Shown: positions 8,414-16,709 of the stretch, in pieces
Layout of the letters: each line of letters opens with the position of its first letter
Position numbering within the stretch: the stretch's first letter is position 1
NCBI RefSeq assembly: GCF_003751225.1
Contig: NZ_RJKE01000001.1
Coordinates: 8,990,001-9,054,000, forward strand
Origin: Actinocorallia herbida
GTDB taxonomy: Bacteria > Actinomycetota > Actinomycetes > Streptosporangiales > Streptosporangiaceae
DNA: 64,000 nucleotides
Direction: 5' to 3'
The notes under the pieces: model-generated
What the model was told of the DNA's origin: nothing
Seen by the model: only the letters and a program-made list of their open reading frames with translations
Databases searched by the model: none
Made by a program: the position numbers and the translations under genes

Positions 8414-9204
8414 GGGAGTCCTCGACGGTATTCGGCCCAGTGGCCGGTGATGTCCTGGAGTTCTCGGGCCCAGGGCTCGGCTATGCGGTCGGCGGCGGCG
8501 TTCCAGAAGGCCGCGTTCATCTCGGCGAAGTCCGTGAGAGCCGCTGTGGGGAGGCTGGTCCAGGTCGGAAAGCGGGAGAGCCATGCTTCGGCTTGCTCTG
8601 GGGTGTGGCCGGCTTTGAGGAGCCATTGGACGAGGAGGGCGAGTTCGGTCCAGGCGGCGCCTCGGCTGGCGAAGCCCCAATCGACGACGAAGACCCGATC
8701 GTCGGGGGTGATGAGGACGTTGCCGGGGTTGAGGTCGGCGTGGATGACGGTGTCGCCTTCGAGGGCGGAGATGTCGCCCAGGTCCGTCCAGCGGCGTCCG
8801 GTGGGGATCTTCAGGTCGGGGGCGTCGATCGTCTGGAGGAGGTGGATGACCGATTCCAAACGGGCGAGGTCCGGAGAGCCAGGCTGGTAGTCGGCGTGGC
8901 GGGCCTCGATGTGTTCGTAGGCGAGGAGGTGCCAGCCCTCGGCTTCCACGTTGTGCAGAAGCCGAGGGGCCAGGCCGACGACGGCGGGGTTGATGCGGGC
9001 TTCGCGCCGGAGGGCCCATAGGTCCGGGGTTTCCGGGTCGGTCTGCATGCCTTTGAGGAAGAGGGTTCGGGTCGCGGTGTGGAGGACGGCGGTGATGTCG
9101 GAGTGCTCGCCCACGTGGTGGGGGGTGGCGTGTTCGACTCGGCCGGTGTGCTCCTCGATGGCGGCCCGGGTGTTGGGCGGCAGGTCTTCCCAGGTGCGGC
9201 GCAT
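8386..9204 (-). CDS. Aminoglycoside phosphotransferase (APH)-family kinase
   Basis: 272 aa, the normal length for APH/choline-kinase-like enzymes, which move a phosphate from ATP to small molecules. The Brenner-type catalytic loop HADLNPGN (H155, D157, N162) and the metal-binding VVDWGFAS (D175) are present. The ATP-binding Lys is probably in TLFLKGM (K51). The start ATG 9204 is 11 nt after the stop of the preceding gene. The longer frame up to 9789 is not coding. The substrate cannot be read from sequence. Many actinobacterial members sit in HTH-regulated operons like this one and are not proven resistance genes. Confidence 0.85.
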   Translation of the reverse strand: MRRTWEDLPPNTRAAIEEHTGRVEHATPHHVGEHSDITAVLHTATRTLFLKGMQTDPETPDLWALRREARINPAVVGLAPRLLHNVEAEGWHLLAYEHIEARHADYQPGSPDLARLESVIHLLQTIDAPDLKIPTGRRWTDLGDISALEGDTVIHADLNPGNVLITPDDRVFVVDWGFASRGAAWTELALLVQWLLKAGHTPEQAEAWLSRFPTWTSLPTAALTDFAEMNAAFWNAAADRIAEPWARELQDITGHWAEYRRGLPCTNHDRST

Positions 9205-9215
9205 GATCGTGAACC

Positions 9216-9707
9216 TTAGGCGGCGAGGCGGGTGACCTTCAGGTAGCAGTTGTCGGTCTGGCAGCAGCTTGTGCCCTGCTCCCACATGGCGGGGTCGACG
9301 GGCCAGCCGTAGAAGGCCATCGCGGTGGTGGTGAGGGTGACGGACTTGCCGGTGCGGATGTCGTCGTGGGTGACGGGGGCGTGGTCGAGGAAGGCTCCGT
9401 CGGTGAGGTCGGCGCAGAAGGCGCGGTAGTCGGCGGTGAAGTCGAGGAAGTAGTGGATCGCGGGGTCCACGGCGGCCGACGGGGTGAGGTAGGTGAACTC
9501 GTGGCCTTCCTGGAGGAGGCCGGCGGGAGGGTTCTCGGGGTCGTAGGCGGCGACGGTGGCCATGTAGGCGAGCATCTGCTCGACCATCGTCTCGGCATAG
9601 GTCGTCGCGACGGGCATGTGCTCCTGAATACGGGCGACGATCCTGCCGAACAGGTCCGCGGAAACGCGGTCGCGGGGCGTCCTGGTCCTGGTGTCCTCGG
9701 TGATCAC
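9216..9707 (-). CDS. Uncharacterised protein in HTH/2H/APH operon
   Basis: 163 aa from GTG 9707, selected because GGAGAGGAA lies 6-7 nt upstream; an ATG at 9794 is open but has no ribosome binding site. Family not recognised. The C-terminus contains a Cys cluster (TSCCQTDNCYLKV) that could bind metal or form a disulfide. There is no membrane segment. Position between the 2H phosphoesterase and the APH-like kinase suggests a shared pathway. Confidence 0.7.
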   Translation of the reverse strand: MITEDTRTRTPRDRVSADLFGRIVARIQEHMPVATTYAETMVEQMLAYMATVAAYDPENPPAGLLQEGHEFTYLTPSAAVDPAIHYFLDFTADYRAFCADLTDGAFLDHAPVTHDDIRTGKSVTLTTTAMAFYGWPVDPAMWEQGTSCCQTDNCYLKVTRLAA

Positions 9708-9830
9708 AAGCGTTCCTCTCCATCGAGCGGGCATCTTGCTGCCGTGATCCGCCCCGCTCCCGGAGGCCGGGAGCGGAGCGGATCGCCACGGCAAGTGAAC
9801 GTCGGCGCGGGAGGAGACGGGCAGAGGAGA

Positions 9831-10541
9831 TCAGAGGAGACGGTCGTTCAGCGGAAGGGAGTGCAGGACCGTCCAGCGGTAGGCAGCGTCTTCCCTGCGG
9901 AGTTCCACCAACTCGACGGACCTCACCGCGATCCGTACTGGAAGTAGGGCGTGGAGCGAGAGGAGGTAGGGAAGGAGGTCTTGGGCGGGGCGGGGGCGGT
10001 TGTTGTAGGCCACGCCCAGGTGGGGACGGAAGCTCGGCGTCGGACGGCCGCCGGGAACTCCCGCTCTGGCATTGGCGGTGGTGAGGGTCTGATGGAGGTC
10101 GGCCAGGTGGTGCCAGGGCGTGATGGTGAAGCGGGCGGCCCCGCGTGACCCGATGAGGGGATGGGCGGTAAGGGTGAATCTCGTGGGGAGCGTTGTGGCG
10201 GCCAGGTCGGCGAGCTGGTTCGGAGTGACGCGGTCGGTCTCGCCGATCTTGGTCATGGTGATGTGGAGGCCGTCTTCGGGGATGTTGTCCATGCCGAGCG
10301 GTGCCAGGGCGTCCTGGCAGTGGCGGGCGAGCTTTAGCAGGTCAGGAGCTTCGGGGAAGGTGAGCATCCAGTAGTAGGCGCGGTATTCGGGATGCCAGCG
10401 CGCTCGGTCCCAGTGGTCCTTCATCGTGTCGAGGTCCCGGTAGGCGTCCCAGTCCCGGGTCAGGATGGCAGCCGGATCGTGCAGGTCAGAGGGCGGAGCG
10501 GCGGGGAAGGACTCCTCGTCGTGGTGTAGCCGGGGCGTCAT
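9831..10541 (-). CDS. 2H phosphoesterase superfamily protein (2'-5' RNA ligase-like)
   Basis: 236 aa. Two H-x-hydrophobic motifs typical of the 2H fold are visible, LHITMTKIG (H93) and RPHLGVAYN (H174), the second with Gly where Thr/Ser is usual. Family members hydrolyse or ligate 2',3'-cyclic or 2'-5' linked nucleotide phosphodiesters. The start ATG 10541 overlaps the stop of the upstream regulator as ATGA, so expression is coupled. A 123-nt gap separates it from the next gene. The longer open frame running to 11186 is antisense or out-of-frame to the regulator and was not used. The RNA or nucleotide substrate is unknown. Confidence 0.82.
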   Translation of the reverse strand: MTPRLHHDEESFPAAPPSDLHDPAAILTRDWDAYRDLDTMKDHWDRARWHPEYRAYYWMLTFPEAPDLLKLARHCQDALAPLGMDNIPEDGLHITMTKIGETDRVTPNQLADLAATTLPTRFTLTAHPLIGSRGAARFTITPWHHLADLHQTLTTANARAGVPGGRPTPSFRPHLGVAYNNRPRPAQDLLPYLLSLHALLPVRIAVRSVELVELRREDAAYRWTVLHSLPLNDRLL

Positions 10542-11815
10542 GGTGCTGTCTTGGCGGTGTGGCGGGTGCGGGCTGTGGCCTTCCACGAGGCGAGGCGGTG
10601 ACGGAAGCCGATTGCCTCCGGCGTACTGCTCCAGCGGGAGGCTTTCTGGGCGAGTTCCTCGGCCCGCTGCCCGATGGACTTGATGGGTGCGGAGACCGTC
10701 ATGCACAGGGCCTGGTGTCCGAGTTCCAGGGCGCGGCCCACGTCTGGGTCTCGTTGGGTGAGGAGCGCGCTTGCGGTGTCGAGGCGGAGGAGTGCCTTGC
10801 TCCAGCGGGAGTCGGACTCCTCCACGAGGGGATCGAGGGCTTCGGCGTGCTCCAGGACCTGGGTGTGGTCCCCGAGGGACAGCAGCGCGGTCGCGGCGTT
10901 GGCCATGGTGCGGGCCGGGCTGTACGGGGTGAAGGCGACGCATGAGGACATTCCTCCGGGCAGGCCTTCCGAAGTATCGGACAAGGTCAGCGCCTCCTCG
11001 ATCCGTCGCCGAGCCTCCGTATTGTGCCCGGTCGTGCGGGCGAGTGCCCGAGCCCGTCCGTTGACGAGGAGCCTGATGGCCTGCGGGTTGGACGGAGCGA
11101 GCCTGATCCCGGCCGCGGCGGCGTGGTCGGCATCGGCGTAGCGGCCTTGGTAGTAAAGCCCGAACGAGCGGGTCCCCATCGTCCACATCGCCAGCTCGAC
11201 GTCTTCGGCCTCACGCGCGAGAAGCTCGGCCTCGGTGCAGTAGGCGTCGCACAATGACGGTTTGTCGAGGTTCACGGCCATGTAGGCGAGCAGCCCTGAA
11301 ACTTTCGCCGCCAGGCGGAAGAGGGCGCGGCGCTGCCTGGCCGACTGTCGGCCGTCGAGGAGGCCGTGCAGGGTCTGCCGCAGCAGAAGCATCCGCTGGG
11401 CCAGCGGCCAGGGGCCTTCGCCCTCGTAAGCGCCGACGACCCTCGCGATCGACAGTTCAGCATCGTCGAGCACGGCGTCATCCACGTTCGAGTACGTCAG
11501 AGCGCGCGCCCGAGCGACGATCCGCGTGGCGTCCTCATCCTCCAGAGAAGACGCCGCGCCTTGCCGTTCGCCGTTGAACGCGATCTCCCACACCCGCCGG
11601 TATAGCTCGGCGTAGACCGGCCCTGGGCGGTGTTCTCCCCGCTCGTGGAACCGGATCTCGCGGACGATCGAGTCTCGGCTCGGGAGCTGCGCTCTCGTCT
11701 TCTCATCGGCTGCCAGGAAGAGCCGGCGAGCGAGCTCCTTCTGGCTCCAGCACAGGCGATGGCGCCGGGTTCGGATCTCTTCCGCCCAGGGAGGTCTTAC
11801 CGCGTCCTGGCCCAT
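10538..11815 (-). CDS. HTH transcriptional regulator with TPR-like helical sensor domain
   Basis: 425 aa from ATG 11815. The N-terminus (residues 10-75) is an XRE-like HTH with WSQKELARRLF. The rest is a string of about 34-residue helical pairs of the tetratricopeptide type, as in many actinobacterial regulators that govern short metabolic operons. It opens the five-gene operon 11815-7991 and overlaps the 2H phosphoesterase start (ATGA). It faces the divergent anti-sigma-like gene at 12020, with about 200 bp between that could hold both promoters. It probably autoregulates. The larger open frame reaching 12943 crosses two other genes and was rejected. Confidence 0.85.
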   Translation of the reverse strand: MGQDAVRPPWAEEIRTRRHRLCWSQKELARRLFLAADEKTRAQLPSRDSIVREIRFHERGEHRPGPVYAELYRRVWEIAFNGERQGAASSLEDEDATRIVARARALTYSNVDDAVLDDAELSIARVVGAYEGEGPWPLAQRMLLLRQTLHGLLDGRQSARQRRALFRLAAKVSGLLAYMAVNLDKPSLCDAYCTEAELLAREAEDVELAMWTMGTRSFGLYYQGRYADADHAAAAGIRLAPSNPQAIRLLVNGRARALARTTGHNTEARRRIEEALTLSDTSEGLPGGMSSCVAFTPYSPARTMANAATALLSLGDHTQVLEHAEALDPLVEESDSRWSKALLRLDTASALLTQRDPDVGRALELGHQALCMTVSAPIKSIGQRAEELAQKASRWSSTPEAIGFRHRLASWKATARTRHTAKTAP

Positions 11816-12019
11816 GTGCTCCTCATCGTCTTCGACGGTGGGATTCTCGCTGGTCTCCTCCAGTCTCCTCCTGACGTCGCCTTGTGCGCAGGTATTCGCT
11901 TTGAGTGATGGGCCCGGTGCCGAACACATCGGTCGGGTTCCGGTGGAACGCCGCCAGTTCGCGTAGGCGGGCGGCCTCCACGCCGACTCCGCAACCCCGA
12001 TTCCTGCATGGAGAACGAC

Positions 12020-12472
12020 ATGACATCGGTCCTCAGCACACCGAGCCTGAGAGAGGGCGAATGGCTGCGTGCCCGGGGCGCACGCGTCTGGAGGGCGACG
12101 TTCCCGGGACACCTCGATCAGGTTCGGCGCGCTCGTGCCTTCGTCAGGATACTGCTCGCGGGAACCGGTCTCGAAGACGATGCCGCCCTCATCGTCACGG
12201 AGCTGGCGAACAACTCCCTCCAGCACACGAGGTCGGGCGCGGACGGAGGATGGTTCGGCGTCGAAGTCGTCGCCGATGGTGCCCGAGTGATCGTCTCCGT
12301 CACCGACCAGGGAGCCAACAGCGCACTCGCCTGGGAGAACTCCGGGCCGCTCGCCGAGGAGGGCCGCGGTCTGTTCATCGTGGCCGACCTGGCCGCGTCG
12401 CACGGGACCCGGACCGAGCCGGGAGCGGGGCACACCGTCTGGGCGGAGCTGATCGGAGAAACCGGAGCGTAG
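12020..12472 (+). CDS. ATP-binding anti-sigma-factor-type protein (HATPase_c_2)
   Basis: 150 aa. A GHKL/HATPase domain of the RsbW/SpoIIAB kind: N-box VTELANNSLQH (about 60-70), G1 box VTDQG, G2 box GRGLFIV, and the C-terminal HTVWAE typical of Streptomyces-type members. Such proteins bind ATP and control sigma factors or anti-sigma antagonists by phosphorylation. ATG 12020 is preferred over ATG 12008 because GGAGA lies 5-6 nt before it. It is divergent from the HTH/TPR regulator and convergent with the DUF6879 gene 19 nt downstream. No cognate sigma factor is adjacent. Confidence 0.87.
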   Translation: MTSVLSTPSLREGEWLRARGARVWRATFPGHLDQVRRARAFVRILLAGTGLEDDAALIVTELANNSLQHTRSGADGGWFGVEVVADGARVIVSVTDQGANSALAWENSGPLAEEGRGLFIVADLAASHGTRTEPGAGHTVWAELIGETGA

Positions 12473-12491
12473 GGCCACTTTCGGAGCGGAT

Positions 12492-13070
12492 TCAGTCGGT
12501 GGATATGCAGTAGTCGGCGTGGTCGGTCGCGCGGCCCCACACCGTCTCGAAAGCCGAGGTGCAGAACTCGACGATGGCGGGTTCCTCGGTGAACTGATGG
12601 CCGACGAGGGCACCGTCTCCGTCGAAGATGGAGAAGCGGACCAAGCGGCCGTCGAAGACCCAGAACGGGTTTCCGGGCAGAGCGAGTGCTGACGCGCGTT
12701 CGCGAGGAAGCCAGCGGACGAGTTCCTCTGCGGCGATGTTGTGCGGTTCGGTGAGGCTGTGTTCCCAGCGCACATAGTCGGATACCGGCTCTGACACGAT
12801 GCGGGCCCTTCGGGCGACGACGCCCCTGGCGACGGTGTCCGAGACCAGCGCGCGGAACACGCGGTACGGCTCGGTGTCCTCCTCGTGGGGCTGCCCGGCT
12901 TTCCACGCAAGGAACGCCGGGTCCGTGGTGAGGTGCCGATCATGCATCTCCAGGTGTACCGCTGAGGTGACGCACTCGGAGAGCAGTTCAGCGAACGTCG
13001 GTTTACTCGCGCTCGGTCCGATCGTCTTCATCGGACCAAGGCTGCCGGCAGCCCTGCTCGCAATCTCCAT
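12492..13070 (-). CDS. DUF6879 family protein
   Basis: 192 aa from ATG 13070 (MEIASRAAG); ATG 13106 and ATG 13031 are alternatives. The sequence follows the DUF6879 pattern closely: SAVHLEMHDRH near the start, RRARIVSEPVSDYVRWEH, then EELVRWLPRERASALALPGN and FWVFDGRLV, ending with AFETVWGRATDHADY. These proteins are widespread in actinobacteria, often beside HTH-DUF5753 or DUF397 genes, and their biochemical role is unknown. Here it is flanked by two HATPase genes, suggesting a regulatory switch cassette. Confidence 0.88.
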   Translation of the reverse strand: MEIASRAAGSLGPMKTIGPSASKPTFAELLSECVTSAVHLEMHDRHLTTDPAFLAWKAGQPHEEDTEPYRVFRALVSDTVARGVVARRARIVSEPVSDYVRWEHSLTEPHNIAAEELVRWLPRERASALALPGNPFWVFDGRLVRFSIFDGDGALVGHQFTEEPAIVEFCTSAFETVWGRATDHADYCISTD

Positions 13071-13280
13071 TCGATAACCCCTGATCTTCAGTGGCAAGTC
13101 TGGCAAAGTCGGACTACGGACTCGCTTCCTTGAATATTACATATTCCAGATCGCTCTTCATTTATCTCAAGGTCGGACTTGACGCAATTTGCCGAGTCGA
13201 TTCCTCATGGTCCCCGGTTCGTCTGTTCGGTGCTACGCCGTGTGTGCGGTGGCGGGCGGGTCGGGGAAGTGAGGGAATCG

Positions 13281-13742
13281 ATGGGTGTTGAACTCGAACG
13301 TGGGCACGGGCCTTGGGAGTCGCCGGAGAGCGGCACGTTCGTTGGGCAGCAGCGGTATGCGTGGTACGCGAGTCAGGCGGCGTTGGCGCGGATGTACGCG
13401 CGGCGGATGCTCGGGCCGCGTTGCGGGTTCGATTCCGAGCTCGTCGCGGCGGAGCTGGTCTCCAACGCGATCCGGCACACGGTCTCGGGGGCCAGGGGCG
13501 GGCACTTCGTCGTTTACGTCATGCTCGGCCGCACGCCGGGCATCGCCGTGCAGGACCTCGGCGGGTCGGGGGCGCCGCGCGTTGGAATGCGCCAGGAAGG
13601 GCGGTTCAGTGAGGGCGGGAGGGGGCTTGAACTGGTGACCAGGCTCGCCGTTCGATCCGGTTACTGGGGGGACGAGCGTGAGGGGCACACCGTCTGGGCC
13701 GAGCTTCGGTCCTTGCCCTTCTCCGAGCCGATGGCCGGGTAG
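13281..13742 (+). CDS. Second HATPase_c_2 anti-sigma-type protein
   Basis: 153 aa from ATG 13281, preceded by GAGGGA at suitable spacing; the open frame reaches back to 13179 without support. N-box VAAELVSNAIRHT, G1 box VQDLGGSG, G2 box GRGLELV and the terminal GHTVWAELR show a complete ATP-binding fold. It resembles the gene at 12020 in layout but differs enough to be an old paralogue. A strong hairpin follows the stop directly, so this is a single transcription unit. Confidence 0.86.
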   Translation: MGVELERGHGPWESPESGTFVGQQRYAWYASQAALARMYARRMLGPRCGFDSELVAAELVSNAIRHTVSGARGGHFVVYVMLGRTPGIAVQDLGGSGAPRVGMRQEGRFSEGGRGLELVTRLAVRSGYWGDEREGHTVWAELRSLPFSEPMAG

Positions 13743-13743
13743 C

Positions 13744-13775
13744 GGGGCCAGCCCGTCGGTGGCGGGCTGGCCCCA
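13744..13775 (+). terminator. Hairpin terminator after the HATPase gene
   Basis: GGGGCCAGCCC at 13744-13754 pairs perfectly with 13764-13774. The stem is extended by one G-C pair and the loop is about seven bases. It begins two bases after the stop codon. There is no T-run, as is common in actinobacteria. Confidence 0.82.
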
Positions 13776-14500
13776 TGGGCCACCGTAGTGCAGGGGCCTT
13801 TTCTTGGGGGACTGTCCCGAGGGGAGGCTCCTGTTCGTTTTGGCGGGGTCGTCATGAAGTGTCAGATTGCCAATCCGTGGCCCAATCGGGGGCCCAATCC
13901 GTATACCAATCTGTGTGGCACCTTTAACAGGTAGGTCGGTCGCGTTGAGTTCCTGCTGCTTGCGCCGCGTGTTGCCCCTACCGGCAATCCCCCCGACTCA
14001 CCTATAAGGCGAACACCACCGCGAAGAATCCCGCAGGAACGGCCTGCCGAATCGGTCATTCGTGACCGTCCTCGTTAATGCCCTCTGTATGCCACCCACG
14101 GCCCCCAATCGCGTCCTGACGCCCTGGGGCGGGTCATCGTATGCCGGGGCGTCACTTTGGCCCCGGCGTTGCTGTCGGTGGCAGACGGGCGCAGCCGGGG
14201 GCTCGCAGTGCCCCCGGGCCTCGCTGCCGATGTCGTCGGATCAAGACCCTTCGCGAGACGCGACGTGCCTGCGCACGGCGATGCGGTACATGCAGAGCGC
14301 AGGGGTCTCGGATTTTTACTCTCCTTCCCTTCCGAATCAGCTCTGTTTCCGGGTGCTCCATTTGTGTAGGCGAACGGTCAGGTGCGGGGCGGCGTGTTCT
14401 TCGCTGTGGCCGCGAGTGACGACTTGACGGGGCGGAACGAGGTCGGCGTCGATCCCGGTCCCGGCCGGATGGCGGCCGATGAACGAATGGGGGACACATC
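13776..14500. other. Long non-coding stretch upstream of the recombination genes
   Basis: 725 bp without a supported gene. Several open frames cross it on both strands, but none shows a conserved-looking product or a good start. It holds the four 12-bp repeats at 13870-13917 and presumably the promoter for the genes from 14501. A GGGGGAC ribosome binding site appears just before 14501. Confidence 0.6.
13870..13917. repeat. Four tandem 12-bp repeats, iteron-like
   Basis: CCAATC begins at 13870, 13882, 13894 and 13906, exactly 12 bp apart. The units read CCAATCCGTGGC, CCAATCGGGGGC, CCAATCCGTATA and CCAATCTGTGTG. The spacing is regular and the region is non-coding, about 600 bp upstream of the recombinase-like, xis and int genes. 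Candidates are iterons, Xis or regulator binding sites, or accessory integrase arm sites. Confidence 0.8.
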
Positions 14501-14879
14501 ATGTTGAGGGTCGCCTTCTACGGGCGTGCTGTTGAGGTCGGTCGGGCCGAGGAACAGCTCATGGCTCAGCGAGGCGTGTGAGCGGATGCTTCTGCCGTCC
14601 GAGTCGATCACCGCGGTCTTCTTCGACGTCGGCCGCCGAGGTGAGGAAGGCGCGGAGCGGCTGCCGGACGGGTTCGGGCTGGAACGGAACGGGAGGCTCG
14701 ATGATCTCCTGCTCGAAGCCGCTCAGCCTGGAAGGCGGTTCGACCTCGTCGCAGTCCAGTCCGCCAGCCGGCTCTCCTGCGCGCGGGACAGCTCCGCGAG
14801 CGTTCTGCTGCGGCTTGCTGCGGCAGGTGTCCCCGTTCGCGCGGTGAAGCGGGCGCGGAGGCGGGTGGCCCGTGTCTGA
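14501..14879 (+). pseudogene. Serine-recombinase-like N-terminal domain gene, frameshifted
   Basis: ATG 14501 starts LRVAFYGRAVEVGRAEEQ, which resembles the N-terminus of serine resolvases (RVAIYARVSxxxQ), but stops at TGA 14579. The next frame (from about 14577) continues CERMLLPSESITAVFFDVGRR and later RFDLVAVQSASRLSCARDS and LAAAGVPVRAV, the second half of the same domain. Joining the frames needs two extra bases at GTGTGAG, so loss of one GT unit from a GT repeat is the simplest cause. The usual catalytic Ser after YxRVS is already replaced (YGRAVE), so the ancestral protein was probably not an active recombinase. It overlaps the xis-like gene by 8 nt. Confidence 0.65.
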
Positions 14880-15093
14880 TACCTCGCTCGCCAGGTCCAG
14901 GGCTCGGTTCGCCGACGAGGCTCCGGTGCTGCTGTCCGTCCCGATCGTCTGTGCGGAGCTCGGGATCACACGGTCGACCTTCTACGACTGGAGGGCGAAG
15001 GGGAACGCGCCTCGGTGCGTGAAGCTGCCCAACGGGTGCATTCGGGTGCGGCGGGCCGATCTCGACCTCTGGCTCACCGAGCGGGAGGGGTGA
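14872..15093 (+). CDS. xis: AlpA/excisionase-like HTH protein
   Basis: 73 aa from GTG 14872. A MerR/AlpA-type winged helix fills it: VPIVCAELGITRSTFYDWRAKG then the wing PNGCIRVRRADLDLWL. Such small proteins bind the element ends and direct the integrase towards excision. It overlaps the frameshifted gene by 8 nt and ends five bases before the integrase start, the standard xis-int arrangement of actinobacterial integrative elements. Confidence 0.85.
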   Translation: MSDTSLARSRARFADEAPVLLSVPIVCAELGITRSTFYDWRAKGNAPRCVKLPNGCIRVRRADLDLWLTEREG

Positions 15094-15098
15094 GGCGG

Positions 15099-16571
15099 GT
15101 GAACCACGGCACGACCTTCAACGTTCGGGTGCTGGCGATCGAGAGTCGCGTCAATGCCCGGGGCGAGGTGACGTCGTATCGGGCGGCGTGGAAGGTGGAC
15201 GGGAGGAAGTTCACCGAGACATGCAAGAACCTTGCGCAGGCCGACGCTTACCGGAGCAGGATTCAGACGGCGGCGAAGAACGCGGAGCCGTTCGACAAGG
15301 CCACCGGGCGTCCGGCCTCGTGGACGTTGGTCGTCGATGAGACGCCGACGATGGGCTGGTACGAGCTGGCGACCAGGTTCATCGACATGCGCTGGCCGGA
15401 CATCTCGGCCAAGCACCGGTTCGGCTTCTCCTACCTGCTGGCGAACGCCACGTTCGCGATGCTCCGCGAGTGCGACTGCCCGTACACCGCCAAGGAGGTG
15501 CGGACGGCACTGCGCCGGTGGGCCTTCAATACCAAGCACCGCGCCAACGCGCCCGACGAGCAGCGGCAGATCCTCGCGTGGGTCGGGGACAACTGCGAAG
15601 ACGTCGGCTGGCTGGCGAAGCCCGGCAACGCGCGGGAGCTGCTCAACGCGGCGATCAACAAGCTCGACGGGACGCGTGCTTCGGCGAAGACCGCGCGCAA
15701 GCACGTCTACATGCTGAACAGCGTGATGCGGTACGCGGTCGAGCTTCAGCTTCTCGACTCCGATCCGATCAAGAGCCTGAAGTGGGAGCCTCCCGCGAAG
15801 GCGGTTCTTCAGGTGGATCGGCGGTCGGTCGTCAACCCGCATCAGGCGAAGCTTCTCCTCGACGCGGTCTATGGCCGTAAGCCGAGTGGCGCGTACCTGA
15901 TGCCGTTCTTCGCGACGCTCTACTACTGCGGTCTTCGCCCTGAGGAGGCCGTCGACGTCAGACGGCATGAGCGGACGCTGCCCGGCACCGACGAGGAGTG
16001 GGGCGAGTTCTACCTGACCCGCGCGGCCCCGGATGTCGGACGGGACTGGACCGACTCCGGCGAGGCCCGCGATGACCGGGGGCTCAAGCACCGGGCGAAA
16101 GGTGAGGGGCGCCCGGTTCCCATCCCGCCGCCCCTGGTCGCGATCCTCCGCCGACACGAGAGGGACAACGGGCTCGGGCCGGATAACCGGATCTTCTTCG
16201 GAGTGCAGCGCAAGGTGCTGTCCACGAGCACGATCCAGCGGCTCTGGGGATTGGCCAGAGAAGACGCCCTTACAGAAGAAGAGCAGGCGTCGCCGCTCGC
16301 GGCCAGGCCCTACGACCTCCGTCACGCCTGCCTGTCGACCTGGCTCAACGCCGGAATCTCGGCGACTCAGGTCGCGGAGTGGGCGGGTAACAGCCCCATG
16401 GTCCTCATGACGACCTACGCCAAGTGCCTCACCGGGCAAGGCGACATCGACAAGCAGAAGATCATGAAGGTCCTCGGCGACGGCGCTTGGAAGGGGAAGC
16501 CTCTCGCGCTGGTTCCTCCGCTGCCCGCACCACGGGCCCCGTCAGGACAGCCGGGCCGTCAGGTGGTGTGA
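15099..16571 (+). CDS. int: Tyrosine recombinase / site-specific integrase
   Basis: 490 aa from GTG 15099, preceded by GGGAGGGG; the frame opens at 15015 but overlaps xis. Catalytic residues are all seen: Arg in YYCGLRPEEAV, a Lys-bearing strand HRAKGEGRPVPIP, HxxR in YDLRHACL, Trp in EWAGNSP and the nucleophile Tyr in TTYAKCL. An N-terminal arm-binding and core-binding domain occupies residues 1-270. It inserts or excises the element by strand exchange at tRNA att sites. The gene runs towards tRNA-Arg, whose 3' end begins 180 bp downstream. Confidence 0.93.
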   Translation: MNHGTTFNVRVLAIESRVNARGEVTSYRAAWKVDGRKFTETCKNLAQADAYRSRIQTAAKNAEPFDKATGRPASWTLVVDETPTMGWYELATRFIDMRWPDISAKHRFGFSYLLANATFAMLRECDCPYTAKEVRTALRRWAFNTKHRANAPDEQRQILAWVGDNCEDVGWLAKPGNARELLNAAINKLDGTRASAKTARKHVYMLNSVMRYAVELQLLDSDPIKSLKWEPPAKAVLQVDRRSVVNPHQAKLLLDAVYGRKPSGAYLMPFFATLYYCGLRPEEAVDVRRHERTLPGTDEEWGEFYLTRAAPDVGRDWTDSGEARDDRGLKHRAKGEGRPVPIPPPLVAILRRHERDNGLGPDNRIFFGVQRKVLSTSTIQRLWGLAREDALTEEEQASPLAARPYDLRHACLSTWLNAGISATQVAEWAGNSPMVLMTTYAKCLTGQGDIDKQKIMKVLGDGAWKGKPLALVPPLPAPRAPSGQPGRQVV

Positions 16572-16678
16572 CCTGGGCGAACGGTCCACCAGGGCCGGGA
16601 TGCGGGCCGGACGGGGCCGTTCCCGTGGGAACGGATTGGGAACGGGGAGCCGATCACGGCCGGGTTCCGCGTCCGTGA

Positions 16679-16702
16679 ATCGGACATATGCATGTGTCCG
16701 AT
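16679..16702. repeat. 24-bp near-perfect palindrome between int and tRNA-Arg
   Basis: ATCGGACA at 16679-16686 is mirrored by TGTCCGAT at 16695-16702 around an ATGCAT centre; 11 of 12 base pairs match. It lies 107 bp after the integrase stop and just before the terminator. It could be a protein binding site near the recombination core or a second hairpin. Confidence 0.75.
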
Positions 16703-16709
16703 AAATGCG

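Noticed and set aside
8386-9789. 467-aa reading of the phosphotransferase frame
   Set aside because: The N-terminal 195 residues are Arg/Pro-rich and lie antiphase to the gene at 9216; ATG 9204 is the true start.
10538-12943. 801-aa reading of the HTH/TPR regulator frame
   Set aside because: The upstream part crosses two other genes in antisense; the real protein starts at ATG 11815 with an HTH.
13870-13917. Short repeats considered as a CRISPR array
   Set aside because: The units are 12 bp with no spacers and there are no cas genes.
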